The notes below the pieces were generated by a model. The model saw only the letters and a program-made list of their open reading frames with translations. It did not search any database and was not told the DNA's origin. This document shows positions 11,690-21,558 of a stretch of DNA of 64,000 nt, in pieces. Source of the DNA: Caprella mutica (lineage: Eukaryota; Arthropoda; Malacostraca; Amphipoda; Caprellidae); NCBI GenBank assembly GCA_947561585.1, contig CANNZV010000916.1, forward strand, positions 124,001 through 188,000, in the 5' to 3' direction. The translations under genes were made by a program, and so were the position numbers. Every line of letters begins with the position of its first letter. Positions within the stretch are counted from its first letter, which is position 1.

Positions 11690-12258
11690 TCACCATTAAT
11701 TCCTCCCAAATCTCTCCCCATCCACCCCATTAATTCCCCCCAATCTCTCCCCTACCCACCCAATCAATTCCCCCCAAGTCTCTCCCCTACCCACCCCATC
11801 AATTCCCCCCAAATCTCTCCCCTACCCACCCCATCAATTCCCCCAATCTCTCCCCCACCCACCCAAATAATTCCCCCAATCTCTCCCCCACTCACCCAAT
11901 TAATTCCCCCAATCTCTCCCCCCCCCCACCCTATTAATTCCCCCACCCACCCCATTATTTCCCCCACCACCCCGTTAATTCCCCCCAAATCTCTCCCCTA
12001 CCCACCCCACCAATTTCCCCAATTTCTCCCCCACCCACCCCATCAATTCCCCCACCCGACCCATCAATTCCCCCCAAATCTCTCCCCTACCCACCCCATC
12101 AATTCCCCCAATCTCTCCCCCACCCACCCAATTAATTCCCCCAATCTCTCCCCCACCCACCCCATTAATTCCCCCAATCTCTCCCCCACCCACCCCATCA
12201 ATTCCCCCCAATCTCTCCCCCACCCACCCCATTAATTCCCCCCAATCTCTCCCCCACC
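11690..12258. repeat. ~34-bp C-rich minisatellite related to SIRT3 exon 6
   Basis: About 16 units combine CCATTAATTCCCCCAATCTC with TCCCCCACCCACC. The plus strand is almost pure pyrimidine outside ATTAATT. The minus strand has repeated runs such as GGGGTGGGTGGGGG, fitting a G-quadruplex pattern. The unit closely matches the SIRT3 last exon at about 25690-25726 (CCATTAATTCCCCCAACTCC then CTCCCCCACCCAC). Minus-strand open frames rich in Gly are products of the array. Confidence 0.9.
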
Positions 12259-12564
12259 CTACATTTCTAATTGCAAAATTTATTATTTATTTAGATAAAT
12301 TTTGAGTCATCGAACACTTTCACATCGTCGATCATATGAGATTATCAGAAAATAAAGCAAATTATAATCACTGTTTATACCAATAGTTTTAATTGTGATA
12401 ACATTTTCTCTGTTCAATAACATATGATTTGATCCATTGGAAGGACCACAAAAATATATAATGTGACATTCATAAATGAAGTAGATACCAATTCAATACA
12501 AAGAACACCTGTAACTAATTAGTACTGAACACTCTAAGCCTTTGATGGGTAACTGTTGAAGAAA

Positions 12565-12825
12565 CACATTATATACTTAGATAAATTTGTTGTTTGTTTC
12601 TTACTTCATTTTTAATAAATGAAGTAATTGTATATTTAAGAAAAGGATTTTTTTACAAACATTAGCTGTCAAGATAATATGAAGTATTATTTAAATTAAA
12701 CAAAAGGTTAGATTAAAAAATATGAAATGTTTTTAAAATCTCTTCTCTCTCATGATTTATTTTTTTCCTTTTCCACTCCTATATTTAAAATAAAGTATTT
12801 TCAGGACTAACTCTAAATATGTGAG
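12565..12825. other. spacer between element A1 and a SIRT3 exon copy
   Basis: AT-rich with no gene. From about 12771 it matches the flank of the second exon copy (from about 15676; shared AATAAAGTATTTTCAGGACT), so both copies carry the same former intron sequence. Confidence 0.6.
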
Positions 12826-12975
12826 CTTGCATCCATTCTCACCACTGTACCCCGGGCCCATTGAGGATGTTCTCCTTCACCACGTGGGGGTCGTGGGCCC
12901 TGTTACAGATGGTGCAGGAAGCAGTGGAGAAGGACCCATGTGCTGCCAGGAGCTTTTCTGGTTTGATGCCACTAA
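12826..12975 (-). pseudogene. degraded copy of SIRT3 exon 4 (copy 1)
   Basis: Reads as SIRT3 exon 4 (compare 26495-26649) with [22 protein letters not shown] and the [11 protein letters not shown] segment recognisable. It lacks 5 bp relative to the live exon just after GVQ, which brings a stop codon (TGG TGA), and its donor GT is changed to CT (AAGCTCAC). The acceptor (TCTCAG) remains. It lies 13 kb downstream of SIRT3 in the same orientation with no neighbouring sirtuin exons, so it is a non-functional duplicate. Flanking sequence is shared with copy 2. Confidence 0.88.
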
Positions 12976-13075
12976 CTGAGAAAAAGAATAGTTTGACCCT
13001 TTGTTGGGTCACTGTGATAAACTTATCACTTTTCAATACCCAGTGTAATATCTCAATTAACTCCAGGTAATTATT

Positions 13076-13564
13076 TATATCACAATAAAAGTAAATTGTT
13101 TTTTAATGCAGCATACCTATGATTATTATCCCAAGATAATGAATTAGAATTACAAACTAACACTATTTACAGTTGAGTTTAAATTATTGATATATATACG
13201 AAAATTGGTAGCTACGCTATAGAATTAAACTTTAACGATTAACTAAATAATATAAATAATATTTTCGTTATGCACATTCGTTACTTACACACAGAGAAAG
13301 GATTAGTTGAATCAAATCATATTTGATTTGTTTTGACTAAATTTTATGGTTTATCTGTGCGCCTACCTACGTGGTGAGTTGCAGGTACTATTTAATATGA
13401 GTTAAATTGACGTTGGTTAAAACAACACATATGTGAGTTGATTATTTTTAATTCCCGATGGTCACAACAACTACCTGTGATAGTCAAAACTGCTCGTGAT
13501 GGTTGAACCAATTATATGTAATGGTTAAAACAATTACAGAACAAGGTTACATCAACTACTTGTG
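13076..13564. other. intergenic, no gene seen
   Basis: AT-rich; nothing recognisable apart from sequence leading into the 22-bp array. Confidence 0.5.
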
Positions 13565-13945
13565 TATGTTTCTCCAATCACTCCTATGTGTTATACCAAC
13601 TACTCGTGTAGGTTATACCAACTACTCGTGTAGGTTATACCAACTACTCGTGTAGGTTATACCAACTACTCGTGTAGGTTATACCAACTACTCGTGTAGG
13701 TGATATCCACTACTCATGTAGGTTATATCAACTAATCGTGTTGGTTATATCAACTACTCGTGTAGGTTATACTAACTACTCGTGTAGGTTATACCAACTA
13801 CTCGTGTAGGTTGCATTAACTACTCGTATAGGTGATATCAACTACTCGTATAGGTTATATCAACTACTCGTGTTGGTTATATCAACTACTCGTGTAGGAT
13901 ATCATCTTCTCGTGTTGGTTATATCAACTACTTGTAAACTAAGTA
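13565..13945 (+). repeat. 22-bp minisatellite, ~17 copies
   Basis: The unit combines CAACTACTCGTGTAGG with TTATAC. Middle copies are near-identical; edges vary (GTTGGTTATATCAA, TTGCATTAAC). Flanking sequence on the left (13440-13560) has degenerate single units such as CAACTACCTGTGATAG, showing the array fading out. Confidence 0.88.
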
Positions 13946-14525
13946 AATGTATATCAACTATTATAGTGAATGTTGAAATATCGGTCTGGTTAGCAGTAGC
14001 CAGACTTTTTACAAGACTTTTTCAGTCACTATATTTACTATAATAAATCGTAAAGTGGAGTCAGGTCCGGCTAACAATTAGAATAGACCATTTATTTTCT
14101 GGGACCAATCTAACACGACTATTTATTTCGAAGGAATATTGTTTAATTTTTCATTATGAAATAATGGATTGCTCAGATTAATCTTTATAAATTCTTTGGA
14201 TACCTTTCCTGGTATCTCAAGATAATATTATTTTTGGTAAATTTCTTCATGAGGTCTATTAATAAATAAATAGGTTAGATGAAAGAAATAACTATGATAT
14301 TGGTTGATAAATTAGTTGGTTAGATGATCAAGTAAATAACAAGGCTAGGTCATGAATATAAGGTAGTGAAGGTAATTGTAAAGGTATTCGACTGCTGTAT
14401 TTTCGTATGAGCTGAGTAACTTATAAAGTTAAATTTTATATTAAAGAAACTATAATGGATTGTGGAACTTAGTTAATAGAGTTTTTAAAAGGTTCAATTT
14501 GAAACAAAATCCAAGTATTTTATGT
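13946..14525. other. intergenic, no gene seen
   Basis: AT-rich. Near 13970-14060 there is a short inverted pair (CTATTATAGTGAA and TTCAGTCACTATATTTACTATAATA). No exon is supportable. Confidence 0.45.
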
Positions 14526-14867
14526 TTATTTCTTGGAAGTGATGACGAAGTCATCATCACTGTCTGATGTAGATTCCATAACAGGGATGGAAGTTCCTGG
14601 AATAGTTTTTATAAATTATTTATTCATTTGAAGTGGTAGTCTTCTTAACACTCTATTTCAAATATTTTATTATTTATATATACAGTATCAAGTAGTTCAC
14701 CCACTTCTTTTTTTTCCTATCAAGAGAGAGCGACAGCTTCGATTTCCTCTTAGTCTTCTTACTTTGACCAGGTATTATATTCCCTGAAGCATTCAACGGG
14801 ATTGATGAGGACTCAGATGGACAATAAGATTGACGAGCTATGGCATTTATCCATTCGAGATCGAGAT
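14526..14867 (-). pseudogene. two exon-like blocks of an unidentified gene
   Basis: Block 1 (14867-14701) follows a good acceptor (GATTTCAG), is open for 55 codons and encodes LDLEWINAIARQSY, a Ser-rich stretch, then the basic segment KKTKRKSKLSLSLDRKKKK, ending at TGG with donor GTGAAC. Block 2 (14596-14526) follows CTATTCCAG and reads TSIPVMESTSDSDDDFVITS then KK and a stop, an acidic tail typical of nuclear proteins. The two phases do not match as written (block 1 ends in phase 0, block 2 needs phase 1). An A8 tract (minus strand) in block 1 sits exactly where a one-base change would reconcile them. I recognise no family. It could be a real last-exon pair with an assembly slip, or a captured fragment with a frameshift. 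Confidence 0.4.
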
Positions 14868-15480
14868 CTGAAATCAAATTGAGGAAATATTTCAAATCAT
14901 ATGAAAAAGAAATCAACACAAATTTAACCGTAACAAGATTTATTGAAGTTATTCACAATGCTACTAAAAATAATTAAATTAGTCATAGTTGTTTTCGATG
15001 CAAATAAAAAATTCTGATGCTCTTCAGTTTAATTTTAATTTCTCGATAAATGATTTAGAACTTAGATGAAGTGGTGCATTTAATTAAATTTATTTCTTTT
15101 TTGTTCTTACTTTATTCTTAAATAATGAACTGAATGAAAATTTAAGACAATAAATGGTATAATTATATTTTTTCTTATTTGATCGAAAATATCGAACCGT
15201 CCAATTACTCTGAACTTACCCTCTAAGAGTGAAAATTGGTGTAAAGTTCCACTTGGATGTAAAAAAAGTAATATTTTATAAAATAGAAAATAAATTGTTT
15301 AAAAACATTAGCTACCAATTTTATCTAAGAAAACATGAACTTTTATTAAAAATAAATGAAGGTTAAAAACTGTGAAGAGATTTTGTAAACTCTTCACATT
15401 TTTTTTATTTTTCCGATCAAATAAGAAAAAATATAATTATACGATTTATTGTCTTAAATTTAAATTTTATAAATCATGAA
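14868..15480. other. intergenic, no gene seen
   Basis: AT-rich, with an inverted pair at about 15170-15230 and 15360-15430 (TTTCTTATTTGATCGAAAAT against TTTTTCCGATCAAATAAGAA), a foldback of the type also seen near 61-64 kb. Confidence 0.5.
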
Positions 15481-15659
15481 CAGGGCTGGGACAATATGAC
15501 CTAAAAACTATAGATCCCGAAAATATCATAGACGAAACTAAAAGAAATGGTATCGAATACTATATACCGCTGGTGTAGAACTATTCAATAGTCTTTAATT
15601 CTCTCCGTCTATAATATTTTCAGGATCTATTGTTTTTAGAGCATATTGTCCCAGCCCTG
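15481..15659. mobile_element. 179-bp hAT-type MITE with perfect 8-bp target duplication
   Basis: The ends are CAGGGCTGGGACAATATG and the inverse CATATTGTCCCAGCCCTG, matching the CAGGG...CCCTG style of hAT transposons. It is flanked on both sides by ATCATGAA (15473-15480 and 15660-15667). A diverged relative lies in MAPKAPK2 intron 3 (55529-55702). Confidence 0.93.
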
Positions 15660-15736
15660 ATCATGAATATATTATTTCCTTTTCCACTCCTTCATTTAAA
15701 ATAAAGTATTTTCAGGACTAACTCTAAATATGTCAA

Positions 15737-15885
15737 CTTGCATCCTTTCTCACCGCTGCAACCCGGGCCCATTGAGGATGTTCTCCTTCACCACGTGGGG
15801 GTCGTGGGTCCTGTTACAGATGTGCAGGAAGCAGTGGAGAAGGACCCATGTGTTTCCAGGAGCTTTTCTGGTTTGATGCCACTAA
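15737..15885 (-). pseudogene. degraded copy of SIRT3 exon 4 (copy 2)
   Basis: A second copy of SIRT3 exon 4, closer to copy 1 than to the live exon: both lack the same 5 bp and share flanks. Here a further single base is lost (CAGATGTGCAGG against CAGATGGTGCAGG in copy 1), breaking the frame inside the zinc-binding region, and the donor GT is TT (AAGTTGAC). The downstream flank is shared with copy 1 as far as TTTTCAATACCCAGTG. Not functional. Confidence 0.87.
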
Positions 15886-15949
15886 CTGATAAAAAGAATA
15901 GTTTACCCTTTGTTGGGTGACTGTGTTAACCTTTTTACTTTTCAATACC

Positions 15950-16262
15950 CAGTGAACTTTGCAACGTTGGCCCACAATGGATCCATGACGGATCCGTACC
16001 GGTCTTGGTGTATTGGGTCAGTATGTTTCCGACGTTGGTCAACTTCAAGGATGTTCACAGACCATGAACACGACAGCCATTTATAAACGACTTAATAGTG
16101 CGGGCAATTCTTACCTTGCCGACGTATAGGGCTGGTGTTGCATTGGGCCAGTGTAGATCCGACGTTGTTCCAACTCACTGGTCAAGCTATGGTAAATTAC
16201 TAATAAACATCTTATTAGTGCCGGTAATTCTTAACGCTGCCGATATTCGGCCAGTGCTATTT
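15950..16262. repeat. dispersed repeat with GGGCCAGTG/GACGTTG motifs
   Basis: Contains repeated GACGTTG, CATTGGGCCAGTG and GATCCGACGTTG elements in an internally duplicated arrangement. The same vocabulary (CACTGGGCCAATG, AACGTCGGTAAACG) forms the repeats at 39.8 and 40.8 kb, so this is a distant member. Confidence 0.5.
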
Positions 16263-16890
16263 TCATATTAATGGTATTTATTTTACTCTCGTATATTTAT
16301 TTTTAGATGATGGGAACATTTTAGGCCGTATCGTCATACAGAGAACTTGAAGACAGGTTAATTTCATAATGTGGTATTCTTCTTTCATATACTTATTATA
16401 GAATACTAGAGTTAACGCAGTTACAAAATTCTAAACTTTTAGAATTTATATATTTTATCAAAGCTAATTTAACAAAGTAATATTATTGTATTTTAAATTG
16501 AATACATAATTTAGTTCACAATGTAAACAGGAAATAACTACTTTTCATACTAAATTTATAAACTATCTAGGAGAGACTAATGATAAAAAGTATATATATA
16601 ATCAGAGTAACTGACCCATTTATAACAAATAACCAGAAACCGATACAATATATAAAACATACTTAGTTGATGTTTTTTATTTGGCTATTTTGAATTATTA
16701 AAAATGGGAGAAAAGTTTTAAATGAAATATTCCCAGGATACAAATTAAAATAACGAACTAAATTTTGATTTATTACTGTAACACTCATCGCTGCACCGAC
16801 GGATATAAATTAAAGTGAAAATACAACATAGTTACTAATGTTGAAAAGGTATTCCAAATATCTTACTAACTAGTTAATATTAAGCTGGGA
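16263..16890. other. intergenic, no gene seen
   Basis: AT-rich; no exon, repeat family or palindrome stands out. Confidence 0.45.
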
Positions 16891-16894
16891 TGAT

Positions 16895-17914
16895 GTAACG
16901 CATAGTTCACTTAACTAAAAGATGAACAACCCGTTTAGTTTGAACATTTTCCCTCAAATCATTCTATAGTTTTAAAATGAACGGAAAATGACCCCTTTCG
17001 ATAACACAGAAATAACCCTAATTATATAGGGTTAAAATAAGTTAATTATTTACTAACAGCATGAATTATATATTAATTTAGTGAAACGGGTCTTCAACAA
17101 AAAAACTGTATAATTCTTAATTTAATCTCAATGATAAGTTCCAAGTTATTGAGCAATTCCACACATTCGATCATATAATACATTATTGTTTTATAAAAAT
17201 ATTATTTTTCTTTTCACTTCATTATTTTATAATGTTAGAAGAAGAATGACAACTAATTTATCTAAGTATATAATATATTTCTTCTACAGTTACCCATCAA
17301 AGACTTAGAGTGTTCAGTACTAATTAGTTACAGGTGTTCTTTGCAATGAATTGGCATGCACATCCAAATTTATTTAGTTTTGTTATAAATTTTTGTGGTC
17401 CTTCCATTGGATCAAATCATATGTTATTGAACAGAGAAAATGTTATCCCAATTAAAACAATTGGTATAAACATTGAGTATCATTGTCTTTACTTACTGAT
17501 AAGTTAATATACTAATAGATAATTATTTCTCTTTCGTTATTATAAATGAACTTATTTTCCACCAATTACTGAAATATGTTATTATTCATTTTATAAATTT
17601 ACACAACTTTAGATGTTATAATTTTTTCACAAATTTGGAAAATATAATTTTAATGCAAGTTATCGGACTTTTCCACATTTTCAAACTTATGACTTTATGA
17701 GATTGTCAGTTATTAAAGCAAATTGCAATAACAGTTACTAACGATAGTTAAAATAGAGATTGAAAAATTTGTATTTAATAACTTACGTTTTGATCCATTG
17801 GAAGGACCACAAAAATATATAATGTGACTTTCAAAAAAGAAGAAGATACCAATTCAATACAAAGAGCACCTGTAACTAATTAGTACTGAACACTCTAAGC
17901 CTTTGATGGGTAAC
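16895..17914. mobile_element. family A element A2, without minisatellite
   Basis: The core runs from 17289 to 17914, with the same terminal blocks as A1 (GTTACCCATCAAAGACTTAG; inverse CCTTTGATGGGTAAC). The left homology to A1 extends back to about 16895 (400 bp, including GTTAAAATAAGTTAATTATT). The inside is only about 300 bp and has no tandem array, so A2 looks like a deleted or unexpanded form. Confidence 0.65.
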
Positions 17915-17939
17915 TGTAGAAGAAAATTATATAATTAAA

Positions 17940-18395
17940 TTTTCTCAAAAAATAAGATCAAAATTGAGAATCTGTTTATCAACTTTAAATGAATATACGA
18001 AGTTCAATGAATATAAAGGATATTAATTTTATAATTAATATGCATTTAAAAACATTATTTACATCACATGAGAGAACATATGCAAATATGTAAATCAATT
18101 TTAGAGTTTTAAATTTACAACATGCAAAGATAGTAAATGAATATTATAAATGAATAATTATTTTTTAAGATTCAATGATAATATTCAAAGATAACTGATG
18201 ATTTTTTTGACGCTACCTAGATGACACTACCAAGAAGGAGCATCAAAGTTATATTGCATTGAAGAAAAGTAAATCATAATTTTACAGTTAAAAGCTCTAT
18301 TAAATGTTCAATTTTCGGACCAGATATTGAAGAGATTTGCATATAAATTTGTAAATTGGTGCAAAATAATTAAAAGTGAGACGATTCTGAATAGG
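17940..18395. other. intergenic, no gene seen
   Basis: AT-rich spacer between elements A2 and B1. Confidence 0.4.
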
Positions 18396-18539
18396 AAGGA
18401 TGGCTCCCAATATTTTCAGGTAAGTTACTAATTCTACTGATGACTTACTGCCAAGCTTACCTGCTATGGGGAACTAAAGTATTATCATTAGTAAAAAATA
18501 TATCTCATATTCAAATAATGGATTGTTATTATACTTGAC

Positions 18540-18905
18540 AGTGATTTTAGTTGGTAATTTAGAGGTGCTGCTAGTTGATAATTTAGAGGTGCTGCTGGTT
18601 GATAATTTAGAGGTGCTGCTGGTTTATAATTTAGAGGTCCTGCTGGTTGATAATTTAGAGGTGCTGCTGGTTGATAATTTAGAGGTGCTGCTGGTTGATA
18701 AATTAGAGGTGCTGCTGGTTGATGATTTAGAGGTGCTGCTGGTTGATAATTTAGAGGTGCTGCTGGTTGATAAATTAGAGGTGCTGCTGGTTGATAAATT
18801 TGAGGTGCTGCTAGTTGATAATTTAGAGGTGCTGCTGGTTGATTATTTAGAGGTGCTGCTAGTTGATAATTTAGAGGTGCTGCTAGTTGAAAATTTAGAG
18901 GTGAT
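18540..18905 (+). repeat. 24-bp minisatellite matching SIRT3 exon 1, ~15 copies
   Basis: The unit contains AATTTAGAGGTGCTGCTGG. The minus strand reads as a TSSTSKLS repeat. SIRT3 exon 1 (29862-29933) has 2-3 copies of nearly the same unit in frame (AATTTAGAGGTGATGCTGG; protein [15 protein letters not shown]). The plus-strand open frame through the array is a by-product of the unit length. Confidence 0.9.
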
Positions 18906-19304
18906 TATGATTGATAATTATTCAAATCTAGTGACTAGTTCCTTGATAAATACATACTACCAAGTGATTGTCAGTTTACTTTCGAAAGTTACTACAGTTA
19001 CCCATCAAAGACTTTGAATGTTCAGTACTAATTAGTTACAGGTGTTCTTTGCAGTGAAAATCTACATCTATTTAAATTAAAAGAATTCTTCTTCTATTTT
19101 TTGTTGTCCTTCCATTGGATCAAATCATGTGTTATTGAACAAAAAATAATGTTATCCAATTCAAACAATTGGTATAACCTTCGATTACAATATTGAGTTA
19201 CAAAAGTCAGACTAGTTCATGAGTTGTATTAATAACCACATTCCGAGGACTGTAAATATCCAAAAATTGAGTGGTTACCCTTGTCTTCACCTACCTAAGT
19301 GTAC

Positions 19305-19505
19305 CACACACTGCTAGGTGGCGTGGTATCCATACAACTACTCATCGCTAGGTGGCGTGGTATCCATGCTACCACTCACCGCTAGGTGGCGTGGTATCCA
19401 TACAACTACTCATCGCTAGGTGGCGTGGTATCCATGCTACCACTCATCGCTAGGTGGCGTGGTATCCATACAACTACTCATCGCTAGGTGGCGTGGTATC
19501 CATGT
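19305..19505 (+). repeat. 34-bp minisatellite in element A3, ~6 copies
   Basis: Same unit family as the 10.5-kb array (CGCTAGGTGGCGTGGTATCC), with variants ending ATACAACTACTCAT alternating with ATGCTACCACTCA. It sits in the same position relative to the left A block as in A1. Confidence 0.85.
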
Positions 19506-19769
19506 GGTATCCACCATCTACTTTCCTTTAAGGAAAGTAGATCTAACATTTAGTAAGTTAAATCTACCTTTTAGGAATGTAGTGAAAAATACAATGCCAT
19601 AGATAGATAGATATTTCAATAGTTCAAAGATATATATTTATGAATGTTAGTTCGGATAGAATTTTAATAAACAATTTATAACAAATATATTTTTTCAGTT
19701 CATGACATTAAAAACTCAATCCAAATGAAAACTCTAAACAGAATAGCAGATACCACAGCTACGTCACAC

Positions 19770-19972
19770 CACCAGCTAAAGTACAGTCACCAGCTTAAGT
19801 ACAGTCACCAGCTAAAGCACAGTCACCAGCTAAAGTACAGTCACCAGCTAAAGTACAGTCACCAGCTAAAGTACAGTCACCAGCTAAAGTACAGTCACCA
19901 GCAAAAGTACAGTCACCAGCTAAAGTACAGTCACCAGCTAAAGTACAGTCACCAGCTAAAGTACAGTCACTG
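19770..19972 (+). repeat. 18-bp minisatellite, ~11 copies
   Basis: The unit is CAGCTAAAGTACAGTCAC with rare variants (CTTAAG, GCAAAAG). The open frame (HQLKYS repeat) is a by-product. It is absent from the matching position of A1, so it arose after A1 and A3 separated or was lost in A1. Confidence 0.9.
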
Positions 19973-20264
19973 TCTACTAGTAAGTGCTGACTAAGCGAAA
20001 TGCAGGTCAGGACAATTAACAGAAGTGATACATTACCAACCTCTTCCCAACAACTTAATATTATTAGATAATTGTAATTGCAATTACTAAATAGGCAGTA
20101 GTTAGATTTTCAATAATGAAATTATATATCTTGCGGTACAACTGTGCAGAATGAGCGTTCAGACGTGGGACAGAAGTTGCAAATAGTTCTGAAAAAACTA
20201 ACTAGGTAGGATTTAAATTATTTAAAATTCAGTTATTGAAGGTAATGAATTATTCCACTAATAT

Positions 20265-20395
20265 AAAAATTTGTATTAATGCTACCACTTGTTTTAGGAT
20301 TTAGTCTAATTTCCTAATATTCCATAGAGCGTGACAGACAGACTGACAGACAGAAAAATGAAGATAAGCAAACTATTTATGGGGATGATCGTAGA
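20265..20395 (+). repeat. dispersed repeat copy (relative of 825-935)
   Basis: Contains ATTAATGCTACCACTTG, then GTGACAGACAGACTGACAGA and AAACTATTTATGGGGATGAT, in the same order as 825-935. Confidence 0.55.
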
Positions 20396-21114
20396 AGTTG
20401 TGTAGACTCTGTGTTGAGATAATTAATATATACTCATGCTTTCAAATTGTGTAATTCATCATCATAAATAAGTGAAAAAAAATCATTGCTTTGTATCTTT
20501 ATATGATAGCCTGTAGTAAATAAAGTACCTATCTAATATATAACAAATTTCTGTTTATTTATTTAAATTATTAACAGTTCTAAAATAAAATAAATTGAAA
20601 AGAGAGTTTCAATGTTAACCTAATTTATTCCAATTAAAACTATTGGTATAATCTTTGATTACAGTTTTCTTTATTTACTGATAATCCCATGATCGATAAT
20701 GTGAAACAGAACAATAACTTGGAACTTTCCTATTTGAAAATAAAATTATTCAAGTTTTTAAAAAGATATTGGAAGGGCTAAAATTATATATTGATAAAAC
20801 AAAATAATTTAATTCACAGTAAGTATAGAGAGAAATAAATAATTACCAATTAGTATATTTTAACTTCTCAGTAATTAAAGTTAATTGTTATCACTGTTTA
20901 TACCAATACTTTCAATTTGGATAACATTTTCTCTGTTCAATAACATATGATTTGATCCAATGGAAGGACCTCAAAATTATATAAGAATTGGAAATCATAA
21001 ACTTTAGGCCAATTCATTGCAAAGAACACCTGTAACTAATTAGTGCTGAACACTAAAAGCCTTTGATGGGTAACTGTAGAAGAAATATATTATATAGGTC
21101 TTATATAAACACAT

Positions 21115-21292
21115 AGATAAATTCTATAATCACTATCTAGTATAATCACTACTACTATAATCACTATCTAGTAAAATCATTATCTAGTATAATAACTACT
21201 ACTAAAATCACTATCCAGTATAACCACTATCTAGTGTAATCACTATCTAGTATAATCACTATCTAGTATAATCACTATCTAGTATAATGACA
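21115..21292 (+). repeat. 16-bp array next to block B2
   Basis: The unit is ATCACTATCTAGTATA with irregular early copies (CTACTACTA). It is the same unit as the 1.6-kb array in MAPKAPK2 intron 5, and in both places the array ends in TATAATNACAATCC just before an inverse B block. Confidence 0.88.
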
Positions 21293-21558
21293 ATCCTTTT
21301 ATTTGATTGCAATGTTTATTTTTTACTAATGAAAATACTTTAGTTACCCATAGCAGGTAAGCTTGGCGGTAAGTCATCAGTAGAACTAGTACCCTATCTG
21401 AAAATATTTGGAGTTGTATCTCATTTTTCTGTATTTGGACTACCGTTCACTATTTTTGTATCACCATTCATGGTGGTAAATCATACACTTAGAGATTGAA
21501 AATGAAGAATTAGTTCATTATTTTTACACTAGCGTATAATAATGACTACTGTTTACAG

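Larger units (their letters stand above)
10017..12564. mobile_element. family A element A1 with ~160-bp terminal inverted repeats
   Basis: The core runs from 10386 (GTTACCCATCAAAGGCTTAG) to 12553 (inverse CTAAGCCTTTGATGGGTAAC). Each terminal block has two conserved parts: the outer ~50 bp ending ACAGGTGTTC or similar, and an inner ~60 bp (GGTCCTTCCATTGGATCAAA through GAACAGAGAAAATGTTATC). Left-hand homology to A2 extends out to 10017 (TGTAACGCA). Inside are two minisatellites and a spacer (11220-11690) shared with A3. There is no coding capacity; it appears non-autonomous. Confidence 0.7.
18997..21074. mobile_element. family A element A3
   Basis: Left terminal block from 18997 (GTTACCCATCAAAGACTTTG), right block ending at 21074 (CCTTTGATGGGTAAC). 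It shares with A1 a spacer with TAGATAGATATTT, GTTCATGACATTAAAAAC and GCTGACTAAGCGAAA. In A3 that spacer is split by an 18-bp array (19770-19972) between AAAAACTCAAT and GCTGACTAAGCG. Just inside the left block (19205-19310) is sequence matching the RHBDD1 exon 4/intron 4 junction. Confidence 0.7.
18396..21540. mobile_element. composite family B element (B1...B2) enclosing A3
   Basis: Block B1 (18396-18490) reads GTTACTAATTCTACTGATGA, then CTTACTGCCAAGCTTACC. Block B2 (about 21328-21480) is its inverse (GTTACCCATAGCAGGTAAGC), followed by a further B-specific palindrome (TCACCATTCATGGTGG at 21456). Between them, in order, are a 24-bp minisatellite, element A3 and a 16-bp array. The symmetrical layout suggests one B element into which A3 is nested. 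Confidence 0.55.

Noticed and set aside
11764..12232. Gly-rich minus-strand open frames that might suggest a silk- or shell-type protein
   Set aside because: They follow a C-rich minisatellite with no splice context; the resemblance to SIRT3's C-terminus is explained by origin of the unit.
13565..13945. Regular repeats that could be mistaken for a CRISPR array
   Set aside because: Repeats are directly adjacent without unique spacers, and the DNA is animal.
18523..19017. 164-codon open frame of LEVLLVDN repeats
   Set aside because: Minisatellite by-product; its ends run into family A sequence.
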